The position numbers were made by a program, and so were the translations under genes. A stretch of 64,000 nucleotides of DNA from Rhodanobacter sp. C03 (GTDB lineage: Bacteria > Pseudomonadota > Gammaproteobacteria > Xanthomonadales > Rhodanobacteraceae): contig NZ_MUNT01000001.1 in the NCBI RefSeq assembly GCF_002001175.1, forward strand, positions 744,001 to 808,000, in the 5' to 3' direction. This document shows, piece after piece, positions 47,398-57,565 of this stretch. Under the pieces are notes generated by a model. The model searched no databases, had not been told where the DNA came from, and saw only the letters and a program-made list of their open reading frames with translations. The stretch's first letter is position 1; every line of letters starts with the position of its first letter.

Positions 47398-48708
47398 ATG
47401 TTCGCCTACTACCTCGATCTGGCACTGCGCAGCCTCAGGCGCAACAAGGTACTCACCATGCTGATGGTGCTCGCATTGGCGCTGGGTATCGGTGCCACGA
47501 TCACCACGCTGACCGTGCTCAAGCTGCTGTCGGGCGATCCGTTGCCGCAGAAGAGTACGCAGTTGTTCTATCCGCAGCTGGATCCTTATCCGAAAGATCA
47601 GCCTTTCTCGCGCAGCGGAAAGAAGTTGCCGTGGCTGATGAGCTACGTCGATGCAATGAATCTGCTGCATGCCCGCAAGGCGCAGCGGCAGGCGGTGATG
47701 GCGCTGTCGCAGGTCAAGGTGACGCCGCAGGCGCAGGACGGGAAAGCGTTCTATGCCGACGGGGTGCTGACCACGTCGGACTTCTTTCCGATGTTCGATG
47801 CGCCATTCCAGTACGGCGCAGGCTGGGCTTCGGCGGACGACGAAAGTCGTGAGCAGGTCGTGGTGATCGCGGGTTTCCTCAACGACAAACTGTTCGGCGG
47901 GGCGAACAGCGTAGGGCGCACGATCCGCATCGAAGATCACGACTTCCGCATCATCGGCGTGCTGCGACCCTGGGCGCCGCAGCCGCGCTTCTACGCGGTA
48001 CATCTGGGTGGGCGCGATTACGGCAAGGGCGAGGCGGTGTTCATGCCCTTGCAGGGTGCGCGTGCCGACGGCATCACGCCGAATACGGTCATGTCGTATG
48101 GGCCGGAGCATACCGACATGCAGCATCTGGAGACCGCCCAAAGCATCTGGCTGGGCTTGTGGGTGCAGTTGTCCAGTGCCGACGAGGCTTCGGCCTACAA
48201 GCTGTTCCTGGCCAACTACGCGCAGCAGCAGGTCGCGCTGGGGCGGTTCCAGCTGTCCAGAGTGGCCTTCTGGGATCTCATGTCATGGCTGCGCAACGAA
48301 CAGGTGGTGCCCGATGATGTGCGCCTGCAGGCCGGCCTGGCACTCGGCTTCCTGCTGATCTGCGTGGTGAATACGGTGGGCCTGCTGCTGGCCAAATGCC
48401 TGCGCCGCTCGCGCGAGATCGGCGTGCGCCGCGCGCTGGGCGCTTCGCGCGGTGCGATCTTTGCGCAGTTCATGGTCGAGGCCGGCATCGTCGGCGTGGC
48501 CGGCGGTATGCTGGGCCTGGGCTTCGCCGAGCTGGGCTTGTGGGGCATCCGCCACCAGCCGGCGCAATACGCCAGCCTCGCGCATCTGGATCTGTCGATG
48601 TTCCTGTTCACCTTCCTGGTCGCGCTGGTTTCCAGTCTGATCGCCGGCCTGCTGCCCGCGTGGCGCGCCTGCGTGGTCGCGCCCGCTCCGCAACTGAAAG
48701 CCAGTTAA
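47398..48708 (+). CDS. FtsX/MacB-type ABC permease, pair 6, a-type
   Basis: The 436-residue a-type permease starts MFAYYLDLALRSLRRNK; GAAGGA lies upstream. The longer frame from 47332 is rejected because it would cover the hairpin region. Like pair 5a it lacks both conserved periplasmic cysteines (region NTVMSYGPEH...SIWLGLWVQL). The coupling motif is EIGVRRALGASRGA and the end VAPAPQLKAS. Confidence 0.92.
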   Translation: MFAYYLDLALRSLRRNKVLTMLMVLALALGIGATITTLTVLKLLSGDPLPQKSTQLFYPQLDPYPKDQPFSRSGKKLPWLMSYVDAMNLLHARKAQRQAVMALSQVKVTPQAQDGKAFYADGVLTTSDFFPMFDAPFQYGAGWASADDESREQVVVIAGFLNDKLFGGANSVGRTIRIEDHDFRIIGVLRPWAPQPRFYAVHLGGRDYGKGEAVFMPLQGARADGITPNTVMSYGPEHTDMQHLETAQSIWLGLWVQLSSADEASAYKLFLANYAQQQVALGRFQLSRVAFWDLMSWLRNEQVVPDDVRLQAGLALGFLLICVVNTVGLLLAKCLRRSREIGVRRALGASRGAIFAQFMVEAGIVGVAGGMLGLGFAELGLWGIRHQPAQYASLAHLDLSMFLFTFLVALVSSLIAGLLPAWRACVVAPAPQLKAS

Positions 48709-48768
48709 CGCGCTTTCCCTGCGCGTGAAAGCAGCCATCCATGGCCGCACTTTTCAAGGAACCGCAAC

Positions 48769-49974
48769 ATGGAAATCCGTCCGATACTCGCCAGCCTGCG
48801 CAAGCATCGCATCCCGGCCACTCTGATCGTGCTGGAGATCGCGCTGGCCTGCGCGGTGCTCTGCAATGCCGTGTTCATGATCGGCCAGCGCGTGGCCAGC
48901 ATCCACTGGTCGAATGCGATCGACGAGCAGGGCATCTCGGTGGTCACCGTGAATGGCGCCGATCCGAAACTCGCCGCCAGCGACATTCCGCGCAATCTTG
49001 CCGCCTTGCGCGGCATCGCCGGTGTCACGGCGGTGGCCGCAGCAACCAGCATGCCGCTGGATCAGAATCCGGCGCTGTCACCCTTCGTCACCAAGCCGGA
49101 TGCGAATACCACGGTGAACAGCTCGGTGTATTTCATCGGCAGCGACGGCGAGCGGGCCATGGGACTGCGCCTGCTGCAAGGCCGATGGTTCAATGCGGAT
49201 GAATACGCCGGCAGCGGTTTCAAGAATTTCGCTTCCACCGGCCATGTCGCGCTGGTCACGCAGAGCGATGCCAACAGGTTGTGGCCACGCCAGAGCGCGC
49301 TGGGCAAGACCTTGTATAGCAACTCCGCGAGCTGGACGGTCGTCGGTGTGGTCGCCGATGTACTGGCACAGGATCCCAAGTTCAGCGGTCCGGGCGGCAT
49401 GTATTCCAGCGTGTTCTATCCATTACAACCCGACGGGGTGATGGGTGACTACGTCTTGCGCAGCGCACCGCAGGATCGCGAACGCGTGGAGCGCGAGGCG
49501 GTGCAGGTGCTGGGCAAGCTGCAGCAGGGCGCCGTAGTGGAAGGGAAGACCTACGCCGGCATGCGTTCCGACTATTTCGCCGATACCACCAGCATGGTGT
49601 GGATGCTGGTGCTGGTATGCGTGGTGATGCTGGCAGTGACGGCGTTCGGCATCGTTGGCCTGACCAGTTTCTGGGTGCAGCAGCGGCGACGGCAGATCGG
49701 CATACGCCGCGCCGTGGGTGCCACGCGTGGGCATATCCTCAGCTACTTCCGTACCGAGAATTTCCTGCTCAGTACGGCGGGTGTGCTGGCTGGCATGGCG
49801 CTGGCGTTCGGTATCAACCTGTACTTGATGGAGCACTACGAGATGAGTCGGATGCCCTGGTATTACCTGCCAGGGAGTGCCATCGCGCTATGGCTGCTCG
49901 GTCAGCTTGCCGTGTTCGGCCCGGCGTTGCGTGCTGCAGCGGTGCCGCCGGTGGTGGCGACGCGGTCAGTGTGA
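48769..49974 (+). CDS. FtsX/MacB-type ABC permease, pair 6, b-type
   Basis: The 401-residue b-type permease is the shortest of the fourteen. It begins MEIRPILASLRKHRIPATL, has ALACAVLCNAVFMI in helix 1, RQIGIRRAVGATRGH at the coupling helix and the AAAVPPVVATRSV end. The gap to its a-type partner is 60 nt, longer than in other pairs. Confidence 0.92.
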   Translation: MEIRPILASLRKHRIPATLIVLEIALACAVLCNAVFMIGQRVASIHWSNAIDEQGISVVTVNGADPKLAASDIPRNLAALRGIAGVTAVAAATSMPLDQNPALSPFVTKPDANTTVNSSVYFIGSDGERAMGLRLLQGRWFNADEYAGSGFKNFASTGHVALVTQSDANRLWPRQSALGKTLYSNSASWTVVGVVADVLAQDPKFSGPGGMYSSVFYPLQPDGVMGDYVLRSAPQDRERVEREAVQVLGKLQQGAVVEGKTYAGMRSDYFADTTSMVWMLVLVCVVMLAVTAFGIVGLTSFWVQQRRRQIGIRRAVGATRGHILSYFRTENFLLSTAGVLAGMALAFGINLYLMEHYEMSRMPWYYLPGSAIALWLLGQLAVFGPALRAAAVPPVVATRSV

Positions 49975-50029
49975 TGGGAAGGAACAGGTAAAGCACCACG
50001 TGATTTCAACTGTTTCAGGGGTACATGGA

Positions 50030-51337
50030 ATGTTCGGTTATTACTTAGATCTGGCGTTGCGAAGTCTGAAACGCAACAAGGTGCTCACGGCGCTCATGGT
50101 GCTGGCGATCGGGCTTGGCATTGGTGCCAGCATGACGATGATTACCGTGCTGCATGTGATGACCGCCGATCCGCTGCCGGACAAGAGCGTGCGATTGTTC
50201 TACCCGCAGATCGATCCGCAAGACATGGAAGGCTACACACCGGGCAGGGAGCCGATGGATCAGTTTTCATGGATCGATGCAATGAACCTGCTGCATGCGC
50301 GCAAGGGCAGTCATCAGGTGGCAACGACCGGTGGTCGCGTCACCGTACGTCCGCCGCAGGGCAAGAGCCGTGCCTTCTTCGCCGATGCGCGTTACACGTC
50401 ATCCGATTTCTTCAGCATGTTCGACGTGCCGTTTCTATATGGCAGCGGCTGGACGGCCGATGACGACGACAGGCAGGCACGCGTGGCGGTGATCTCGCGC
50501 ACACTGGCCGACAAGCTCTACGGTGCCGACCATGCGGTGGGCCAGGCGCTGCGCCTGGGCAAGGATGTGTTTCGCGTCATAGGCGTGGTCGATCACTGGG
50601 ATCCAGTGCCGCATTTCTACGATTTGACACAAGGTAGCTACCACAAGACCGAGGATGTGTTTCTGCCGCTTGAAACGGCGATAGCACTTGGCCAGGGTAC
50701 TTCCGGTAACATGAATTGCTGGGGCCACGGCGGCTTTCCCGATCCGCGCAACATGAAAAATGCCAACTGCGTATGGATGCAGTTCTGGGTACAGCTGGAC
50801 ACGCCGACCCAGGTGCAGGCGTATCGCGAGTTTCTGGTGCACTACTCCGAGCAGCAGAAGACGCTGGGGCGCTTCCAGCGTCCACCGAACACGCGGCTGC
50901 ATGACCTGATGGGCTGGCTGGACTACAACCATGTCGTACCCGGCAGCGTGCAACTGCAAGCCTTGCTGGCGCTGGGGTTCATGCTGGTCTGTCTGGTCAA
51001 CACGGTGGCGTTGCTGCTGGTGAAGTTCCTGCGGCGCAGCAGCGAACTGGGCGTGCGGCGTGCCATGGGTGCTTCGAAGCAGTCGATCTTCGCGCAGTTG
51101 CTGACGGAGGCGTCCTTGATCGGCATCGCAGGCGGTATTGCAGGATTATTGCTGGCGTTTGGCGGCTTGTGGATCGTGCGTCATCAGCCGGTGGAGTACG
51201 CGCCGTATGCGCATCTGGATATGGCGATGCTGGGTGCGACGCTGGTACTCGCGCTGTGCGCCACCGTACTCGCGGCGATGTTCCCCGCCTGGCGCGCGTG
51301 TCGCGTGCAGCCTGCTCGTGTCCTGAAGATCCAGTGA
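50030..51337 (+). CDS. FtsX/MacB-type ABC permease, pair 7, a-type
   Basis: The 435-residue a-type permease starts MFGYYLDLALRSLKRNK. Periplasmic cysteines C230 and C247 are present, in a region (CVWMQFWVQLD, LGRFQRPPN, LMGWLDY) that is very close to pair 3a. The coupling motif is ELGVRRAMGASKQ and the end VQPARVLKIQ differs from the other a-types. The upstream GTACATGGAATGTT is shared with pair 5a. The longer open frame from 49877 overlaps pair 6b and is rejected. Confidence 0.92.
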   Translation: MFGYYLDLALRSLKRNKVLTALMVLAIGLGIGASMTMITVLHVMTADPLPDKSVRLFYPQIDPQDMEGYTPGREPMDQFSWIDAMNLLHARKGSHQVATTGGRVTVRPPQGKSRAFFADARYTSSDFFSMFDVPFLYGSGWTADDDDRQARVAVISRTLADKLYGADHAVGQALRLGKDVFRVIGVVDHWDPVPHFYDLTQGSYHKTEDVFLPLETAIALGQGTSGNMNCWGHGGFPDPRNMKNANCVWMQFWVQLDTPTQVQAYREFLVHYSEQQKTLGRFQRPPNTRLHDLMGWLDYNHVVPGSVQLQALLALGFMLVCLVNTVALLLVKFLRRSSELGVRRAMGASKQSIFAQLLTEASLIGIAGGIAGLLLAFGGLWIVRHQPVEYAPYAHLDMAMLGATLVLALCATVLAAMFPAWRACRVQPARVLKIQ

Positions 51338-51350
51338 GGAGACGCACGTC

Positions 51351-52580
51351 ATGCATCCTATTGTTTCCGCACTGAAGCACCACAAGACCGTGGTGATTCT
51401 GGTGGTTCTGGAGATCGCGCTTACCTGTGCGATCGTCAGTAATGGCATCTTCATTATCGGCAACCACCTGGCGACCATGCGCATGCAAACCGGGGTGGCG
51501 GACAACGAGCTGATATGGGCCGAGAGCAGCGGCATCGGTGACGCCAGCGCATCAGCCAGCCAAGCCAGTCGGGCCGCCGCCGATCTGGCCGCACTGCGCG
51601 GCATGCCCGGGGTGAAGTCGGCGGTCATCACCAATTCGCTGCCGCTCAGCTCCACCGGCTCGTGGGGCACTTGCATAGCGCGCAAGGCAGGCGGGGCGGA
51701 TGCCGATTCGGTTTGCACCGTCATTATGTATGCCGGGACGACAGGTGTGGTGAATACGCTCGGGATCAGGCTGTCGCAGGGGCGTGATTTTCTGTCGCAG
51801 GAATATCAGGACTACGATCCGTTCCAGGGCAGCAGGGCGCCCCCTCCATCGGTAATCATCACCCGGTCGCTGGCGGAAAAAATGTGGCCCGGAGAGGATC
51901 CACTGGGCAAGCCCATTTTTCTGGGCGACAGGAATTCAGGTGTCACCCATGTCGTGGGCGTGACAGATCATCTACTCAACCCGAGCATCAACAAGCAGAG
52001 CGGCGCTGATCTCAACATGTTGCTGCCGGTAACGTTGACAACAGGCAACATGTACGTGCTTCGCACGCAGCCGGGTGTGCGTGACGCCACGTTGCGCAAT
52101 TTGCCCAAGGTGCTCGATCGCGTGGACGACCAACGCATCATCACCGAAAACCACAGCTATTCGGATACCGTCTCGGACTACTTCCACGACGACCGCGCAT
52201 TGATCTGGCTGTTGCTGGTGGTGATCGGTTGCCTGCTAGCGCTCACTGCGCTGGGTGTGATCGGACTGTCCAGCTTCTGGGTACAGCAGCGCATGCATCA
52301 GATCGGCATCCGCCGCGCGATCGGCGCCACCCGGCGCGACATCCTCCGTTACTTCCAGACCGAGAATTTCCTGATCGTCAGTGCTGGTATCGCGCTTGGA
52401 TTGGGGCTCGCAGTGGCGCTGAATCTGATGTTGATGAAGCAATACGAGCTGCCACGCTTGCCACTGGCCTATCTGCCCGCTGCAGCGATCGTCCTGTGGC
52501 TGCTCGGCCAGCTGGCCGTGCTTGGTCCGGCGCTGCGAGCGGCGGCTGTGCCGCCGGTGGTGGCGACGCGATCGGTGTAA
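51351..52580 (+). CDS. FtsX/MacB-type ABC permease, pair 7, b-type
   Basis: The 409-residue b-type permease begins MHPIVSALKHHKTVVI. It carries a periplasmic cysteine pair (C108 and C122) placed like that in pair 5b. The coupling motif is HQIGIRRAIGATRRD and the end AAAVPPVVATRSV. It is the last permease gene of the array. Confidence 0.92.
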   Translation: MHPIVSALKHHKTVVILVVLEIALTCAIVSNGIFIIGNHLATMRMQTGVADNELIWAESSGIGDASASASQASRAAADLAALRGMPGVKSAVITNSLPLSSTGSWGTCIARKAGGADADSVCTVIMYAGTTGVVNTLGIRLSQGRDFLSQEYQDYDPFQGSRAPPPSVIITRSLAEKMWPGEDPLGKPIFLGDRNSGVTHVVGVTDHLLNPSINKQSGADLNMLLPVTLTTGNMYVLRTQPGVRDATLRNLPKVLDRVDDQRIITENHSYSDTVSDYFHDDRALIWLLLVVIGCLLALTALGVIGLSSFWVQQRMHQIGIRRAIGATRRDILRYFQTENFLIVSAGIALGLGLAVALNLMLMKQYELPRLPLAYLPAAAIVLWLLGQLAVLGPALRAAAVPPVVATRSV

Positions 52581-52633
52581 GTACCATGCAATCTGGCACG
52601 GGAAGATGCCTCCCGCGGCAGTCACAATGAACC

Positions 52634-52649
52634 TTCATGGTCCCATGAA
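52634..52649 (+). promoter_or_regulatory. Inverted repeat before the DUF885 gene
   Basis: TTCATGG-TC-CCATGAA has perfect 7-bp arms, ending 21 nt before the ATG and just ahead of the ribosome binding site. It may be an operator or a small RNA hairpin. It suggests that the DUF885 gene has some regulation of its own. Confidence 0.4.
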
Positions 52650-52670
52650 TACAATCCGGAGCTGAGCCTG

Positions 52671-54494
52671 ATGAAGACCTTGCCGTTGCTGATCTGTGCG
52701 AGCCTGCTGGGCTCGGTGACTATGGTTTCAATGGTGCAGGCTGCGCCTGCTGCGCAAGTCGCATCGACGGATGTGGCGACCCGGGTGGCGGCGCTCAATG
52801 CGCTGCTGGCCGAACAATGGCAGCACACGCTGCAGAATTCGCCAGAGTTCGCCACCATTCTCGGCGACCTGCGTTACAACGACCGCTGGAGCGATGCGTC
52901 GCTGGCACATGCGGCGACCGAGCGGCAGGTGACCGCGGATTTCCTGAAGCGTTTCGAGGCGATCGATACCACCGGCTTCGCCGACTCCGACAAGCTGAAC
53001 CAGCAACTGATGGTGCGCCAGCTCAAGGACAACCTCAAAAGTTACGACCTGAAGCTGTACGAGATGCCGCTGGACCAGATGAGCGGCGCGCACATCGCGC
53101 TGGCCGGCTTCGTCAGTTCGATTCCGTTCGACAACACGAAGGAGTACGAGGATTACCTGGCGCGCCTCAAGGCGGTGCCGAAGCTGTTCGACCAGGTGAC
53201 CGCGGTGGCGCAGCAGGGCATGCGCGACAAGATGATGCCACCGAAATATCTGCTGGAAGCGGTCGTCAAGCAGATCGGCAGCATCGAGAAACCGGCTGGC
53301 ATGGACAGTCTGTTTGCCGAGCCACTGAAGCATTTCCCGAAGTCGGTGTCGGTAGCCGACCAGAAGCGCCTGCATGACGAGATCCTCGCCGCGATCGATC
53401 AGGACGTGCGCCCGGCCTATCACAAGCTGGGCGAATTCGTGGCGAAAGATTACGCGCCGCATGGGCGCGCCCAGCCTGGCGTGTGGGGGTTGCCGAATGG
53501 CGACGCGATCTATCGCTTCGACGTGGAGCAGATGACCACCACCGAAAAGCCGCCGCAACAGATCCACGAACTCGGACTGGCCGAGGTCAAGCGGATCGAG
53601 GGCGAGATGACGAAGATCGCCAAGTCGCAGGGCTTTGCCGATCTGGCCAGCTTCCGCGCCTCGCTGAAGAGCAATCCGAAGACGCACGCGACCTCGCGCG
53701 AGGACATCCTCAACCGTTATCGCGGCTATCTGGCACAGATGCAGCCGGAGCTGCCGAAGTTGTTCGGCATGCTGCCGAAGACCCGCGTCGAGGTGGTGCC
53801 GGTGGAAGCGTTCCGTGAGAAGGAAGCCGCCGCCGCCGAGTACCATCAGGGCACGCCGGATGGTTCGCGGCCCGGGCAGATCTTCGTCAACACCGGTGAT
53901 TTTGCCAACCGCAGCGTGCTGACGATCGAGTCGACCTCGTACCACGAAGGCGTGCCTGGCCACCATCTGCAGATCTCGATCGCGCAGACGCTGCCGGCGT
54001 TGCCACCGTTCCGCCAGCAGGCCGGTTACACCGCCTACATCGAAGGCTGGGCGCTGTATGCGGAGCAGCTGGGCAAGGACATCGGCTTCTACAAGGATCC
54101 GTTATCCGATTACGGCCGCCTGTCCGACGAGTTACTGCGTGCCGATCGCCTGGTGCTCGATACCGGCGTGCACTACAAGCACTGGACGCGCCAGCAGATG
54201 GTGGATTTCTTCCATGCACATTCCAGCGAGGACGAGCCGGACGTGCAGGCCGAGACCGATCGCTATATCACCTGGCCGGGTCAGGCACTGGCCTACAAGA
54301 TGGGCGAGCTGAAGATCCTCGAATTGCGCGCGCGGGCGAAAAAGGAACTGGGTGACCAGTTCGACATTCGCGCGTTCCACGACGAGATCCTCGGTGGCGG
54401 CGCACTGCCGCTGGATGTGCTGGAGACGCGCGTCAACGACTGGATCGCCGCGGTGAAGGCAGGCAAGGCACCGGCACATCCGGTGGCGGAGTGA
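52671..54494 (+). CDS. DUF885 family exported protein, putative metallopeptidase
   Basis: The 607-residue product has a signal peptide (about residues 1-25, ending VQAAPA) and a helical DUF885 domain. The zinc-type motif YHEGVPGHH lies at 424-432 and YIEGWALYAEQ about 33 residues later, resembling the HExxH-like arrangement of M2/M3-type peptidases with a modified spacing. It probably cleaves peptides in the periplasm. It follows the permease array directly in the same orientation, so the array may handle peptides or proteins; that link is inference. GGAG lies 9 nt before ATG 52671. Confidence 0.88.
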   Translation: MKTLPLLICASLLGSVTMVSMVQAAPAAQVASTDVATRVAALNALLAEQWQHTLQNSPEFATILGDLRYNDRWSDASLAHAATERQVTADFLKRFEAIDTTGFADSDKLNQQLMVRQLKDNLKSYDLKLYEMPLDQMSGAHIALAGFVSSIPFDNTKEYEDYLARLKAVPKLFDQVTAVAQQGMRDKMMPPKYLLEAVVKQIGSIEKPAGMDSLFAEPLKHFPKSVSVADQKRLHDEILAAIDQDVRPAYHKLGEFVAKDYAPHGRAQPGVWGLPNGDAIYRFDVEQMTTTEKPPQQIHELGLAEVKRIEGEMTKIAKSQGFADLASFRASLKSNPKTHATSREDILNRYRGYLAQMQPELPKLFGMLPKTRVEVVPVEAFREKEAAAAEYHQGTPDGSRPGQIFVNTGDFANRSVLTIESTSYHEGVPGHHLQISIAQTLPALPPFRQQAGYTAYIEGWALYAEQLGKDIGFYKDPLSDYGRLSDELLRADRLVLDTGVHYKHWTRQQMVDFFHAHSSEDEPDVQAETDRYITWPGQALAYKMGELKILELRARAKKELGDQFDIRAFHDEILGGGALPLDVLETRVNDWIAAVKAGKAPAHPVAE

Positions 54495-54536
54495 GTTGTC
54501 GAGTCATCGGTTGCCCGCAAGGTGACCGCTGCTCCT

Positions 54537-54616
54537 TGTAGGAGCGACTTCAGTCGCGACGCTCCTGGTGCCTCGATGGCAAAACCAGAAGCATCGCGGC
54601 TGAAGCCGCTCCCACA
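54537..54616. repeat. REP-type palindromic element, copy 3 (diverged)
   Basis: The left arm from 54537 (TGTAGGAGCGACTTCAGTCG) and the right arm 54590-54616 are related to copies 1 and 2 but carry several substitutions, including compensatory ones. It separates the DUF885 gene from the two-component genes. Confidence 0.85.
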
Positions 54617-54724
54617 GGGTGAGCCACCAGGCGCAGCGCCGATGCCAACATGCTTGAATAGTCCAATAGTCATGGCAACCTTTATGGCTGGAGCGGCATC
54701 CATGTCCGCATGTGCAGAAGAAAG

Positions 54725-56065
<1,341 letters not shown>

Positions 56066-56104
56066 GGCATAGGCATTGATCGATTTTTCAGGGATGCTGT
56101 GGCC

Positions 56105-57517
56105 ATGCGACCGCTGATGACTCTCAAGGTGCGCCTGACCCTGCTGCTTGGCGTGGCGGCGCTGGCCGGCGCGCTGATCTATGCCGGTGTCACGCAGTGG
56201 CCACTGCCGCAGCTGTTGTTGTGGCTGCAGAGCGCGCTGACGGCAAAGCCGCTGACCGCAACGGCGGCGGCGATCGATGCGCCGCACGAGCTACATCTGG
56301 GCATCTACGGTGGCCTCGGTGTCTCCGCCGTGCTGCTGTTGCTGCTGGCGTTTTGGCTGGCTAGTCGCGCGATGTCGCCGGTCAGTCGTCTGCTGCGTGC
56401 GCTGGAAGGCGCGGTGACCAGTTATCGCGATGGCGATTTCAGCTTCTCGATCGCGGTGAACCGGCGTGACGAGCTGGGTGAACTGATCCGCATGCACAAC
56501 GCACTGGGGCAGACCCTGCGCGAACAGCGCCAGCACCTGGTCCAACGCGAGCTGCTGCTGGATACCGTGGTGCAGAACACGCCGGTGGCGCTGGTGCTGT
56601 CCGATGCGGCTGGTCGTGTCGCCTACTCGAACATCGCCTCGCGGCATTTGTTCAACGAGGGACGCAGCCTGAACGGTCTGGATTTTGCCGAGCTGCTCGC
56701 CGATGCACCGGAGGCCCTGCGCAAGGCGGTGGAGAGCGGTGAAGATGCCTTGCTCAGCGTGGAGATGGATGGCAGCGAGGAAACTTTCCATCTGTCGCAG
56801 CGTGCCTTTCGTCTGCAGGGGCGCCCGCATCGACTGCAGCTGTTCCGGCGCATGACGCGCGAGCTGTCGCGGCAGGAAGTGGCGACCTGGAAGCGGGTGA
56901 TCCGGGTGATCAGCCATGAGCTCAACAATTCACTGGCACCGATTTCCTCGCTGGCGCATTCCGGCGCGGAACTGGCGCGGCGCGGGCAGCTCGATCGATT
57001 GCCCAGTGTGTTCGCGACCATCAGCGAACGCGCGCTGCACCTGCATGGTTTCATCGCCGGCTACGCCAGCTTCGCCAAACTGCCCACGCCACAACCGGTC
57101 GCCGTGGCATGGACACCGTTCCTGGATGGGCTGGCGTTGCATTGTCACTATCGGCTGGCCACGCCGGCACCCAGCCATCCCGGCCATTTCGATGCGATCC
57201 AGATCGAGCAGGTACTGATCAACCTGATCAAGAACGCGCACGAATCGGGTGGTGCGGATGACGAGGTCACGCTGTCGATTCTGGATGTCGGTCGCGAGCT
57301 GCGCATCGAGGTAAGTGACCGCGGCCCCGGCATGAGCGAGACCGTGCTGGCGCAGGCATTGCTGCCGTTCTATTCGACCAAACGCTCCGGCACCGGGCTG
57401 GGTCTGGCGCTGGCGCGCGAGATCACCGAGGCACACGGCGGCCGCGTGCTGCTGGCCAACCGCGAGGGTGGCGGTTTGCGTGTGAGCCTGTTGCTGCCGC
57501 AGGTCGCATCGAGATAG
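56105..57517 (+). CDS. NtrY-like sensor histidine kinase
   Basis: The 470-residue protein has two transmembrane helices (about 8-28 and 65-87) enclosing a short periplasmic part of about 35 residues. A HAMP domain, a PAS-like domain (about 150-250) and the catalytic core follow: phospho-accepting H271 in RVISHELNNSLAPI, N-box INLIKNAHES, G1 DRGPGMS and G2 GTGLGLALAREI. The small sensor loop suggests that it senses the membrane or a partner protein rather than a bulky ligand. It forms an operon with the response regulator. GTG 56099 is an alternative start. Confidence 0.93.
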   Translation: MRPLMTLKVRLTLLLGVAALAGALIYAGVTQWPLPQLLLWLQSALTAKPLTATAAAIDAPHELHLGIYGGLGVSAVLLLLLAFWLASRAMSPVSRLLRALEGAVTSYRDGDFSFSIAVNRRDELGELIRMHNALGQTLREQRQHLVQRELLLDTVVQNTPVALVLSDAAGRVAYSNIASRHLFNEGRSLNGLDFAELLADAPEALRKAVESGEDALLSVEMDGSEETFHLSQRAFRLQGRPHRLQLFRRMTRELSRQEVATWKRVIRVISHELNNSLAPISSLAHSGAELARRGQLDRLPSVFATISERALHLHGFIAGYASFAKLPTPQPVAVAWTPFLDGLALHCHYRLATPAPSHPGHFDAIQIEQVLINLIKNAHESGGADDEVTLSILDVGRELRIEVSDRGPGMSETVLAQALLPFYSTKRSGTGLGLALAREITEAHGGRVLLANREGGGLRVSLLLPQVASR

Positions 57518-57530
57518 CAGCCGGCTCGCC

Positions 57531-57536
57531 TATACT
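57531..57536 (+). promoter_or_regulatory. Possible -10 box of the SPFH operon
   Basis: TATACT lies 30 nt before the ATG at 57566 and just after the kinase stop. The -35 region is weak. Confidence 0.4.
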
Positions 57537-57565
57537 CCAGTCTTCTTCAGGGAATGGGGTAAATC

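Noticed and set aside
34398..52580. Possible frameshifted or decayed copies among the permease paralogs
   Set aside because: All fourteen frames are full length (401-440 residues) with intact coupling motifs; no pseudogene is visible.
52596..52612. TGGCAC near 52596 as a second sigma-54 promoter, before the DUF885 gene
   Set aside because: The distance between the GG and GC elements is one base too long and the TTGC element is missing.
54650..54724. Possible sigma-54 autoregulation of the response regulator gene
   Set aside because: No TGGCAC-N5-TTGC with correct spacing; only a single TGTCCG half-site, which can be chance.
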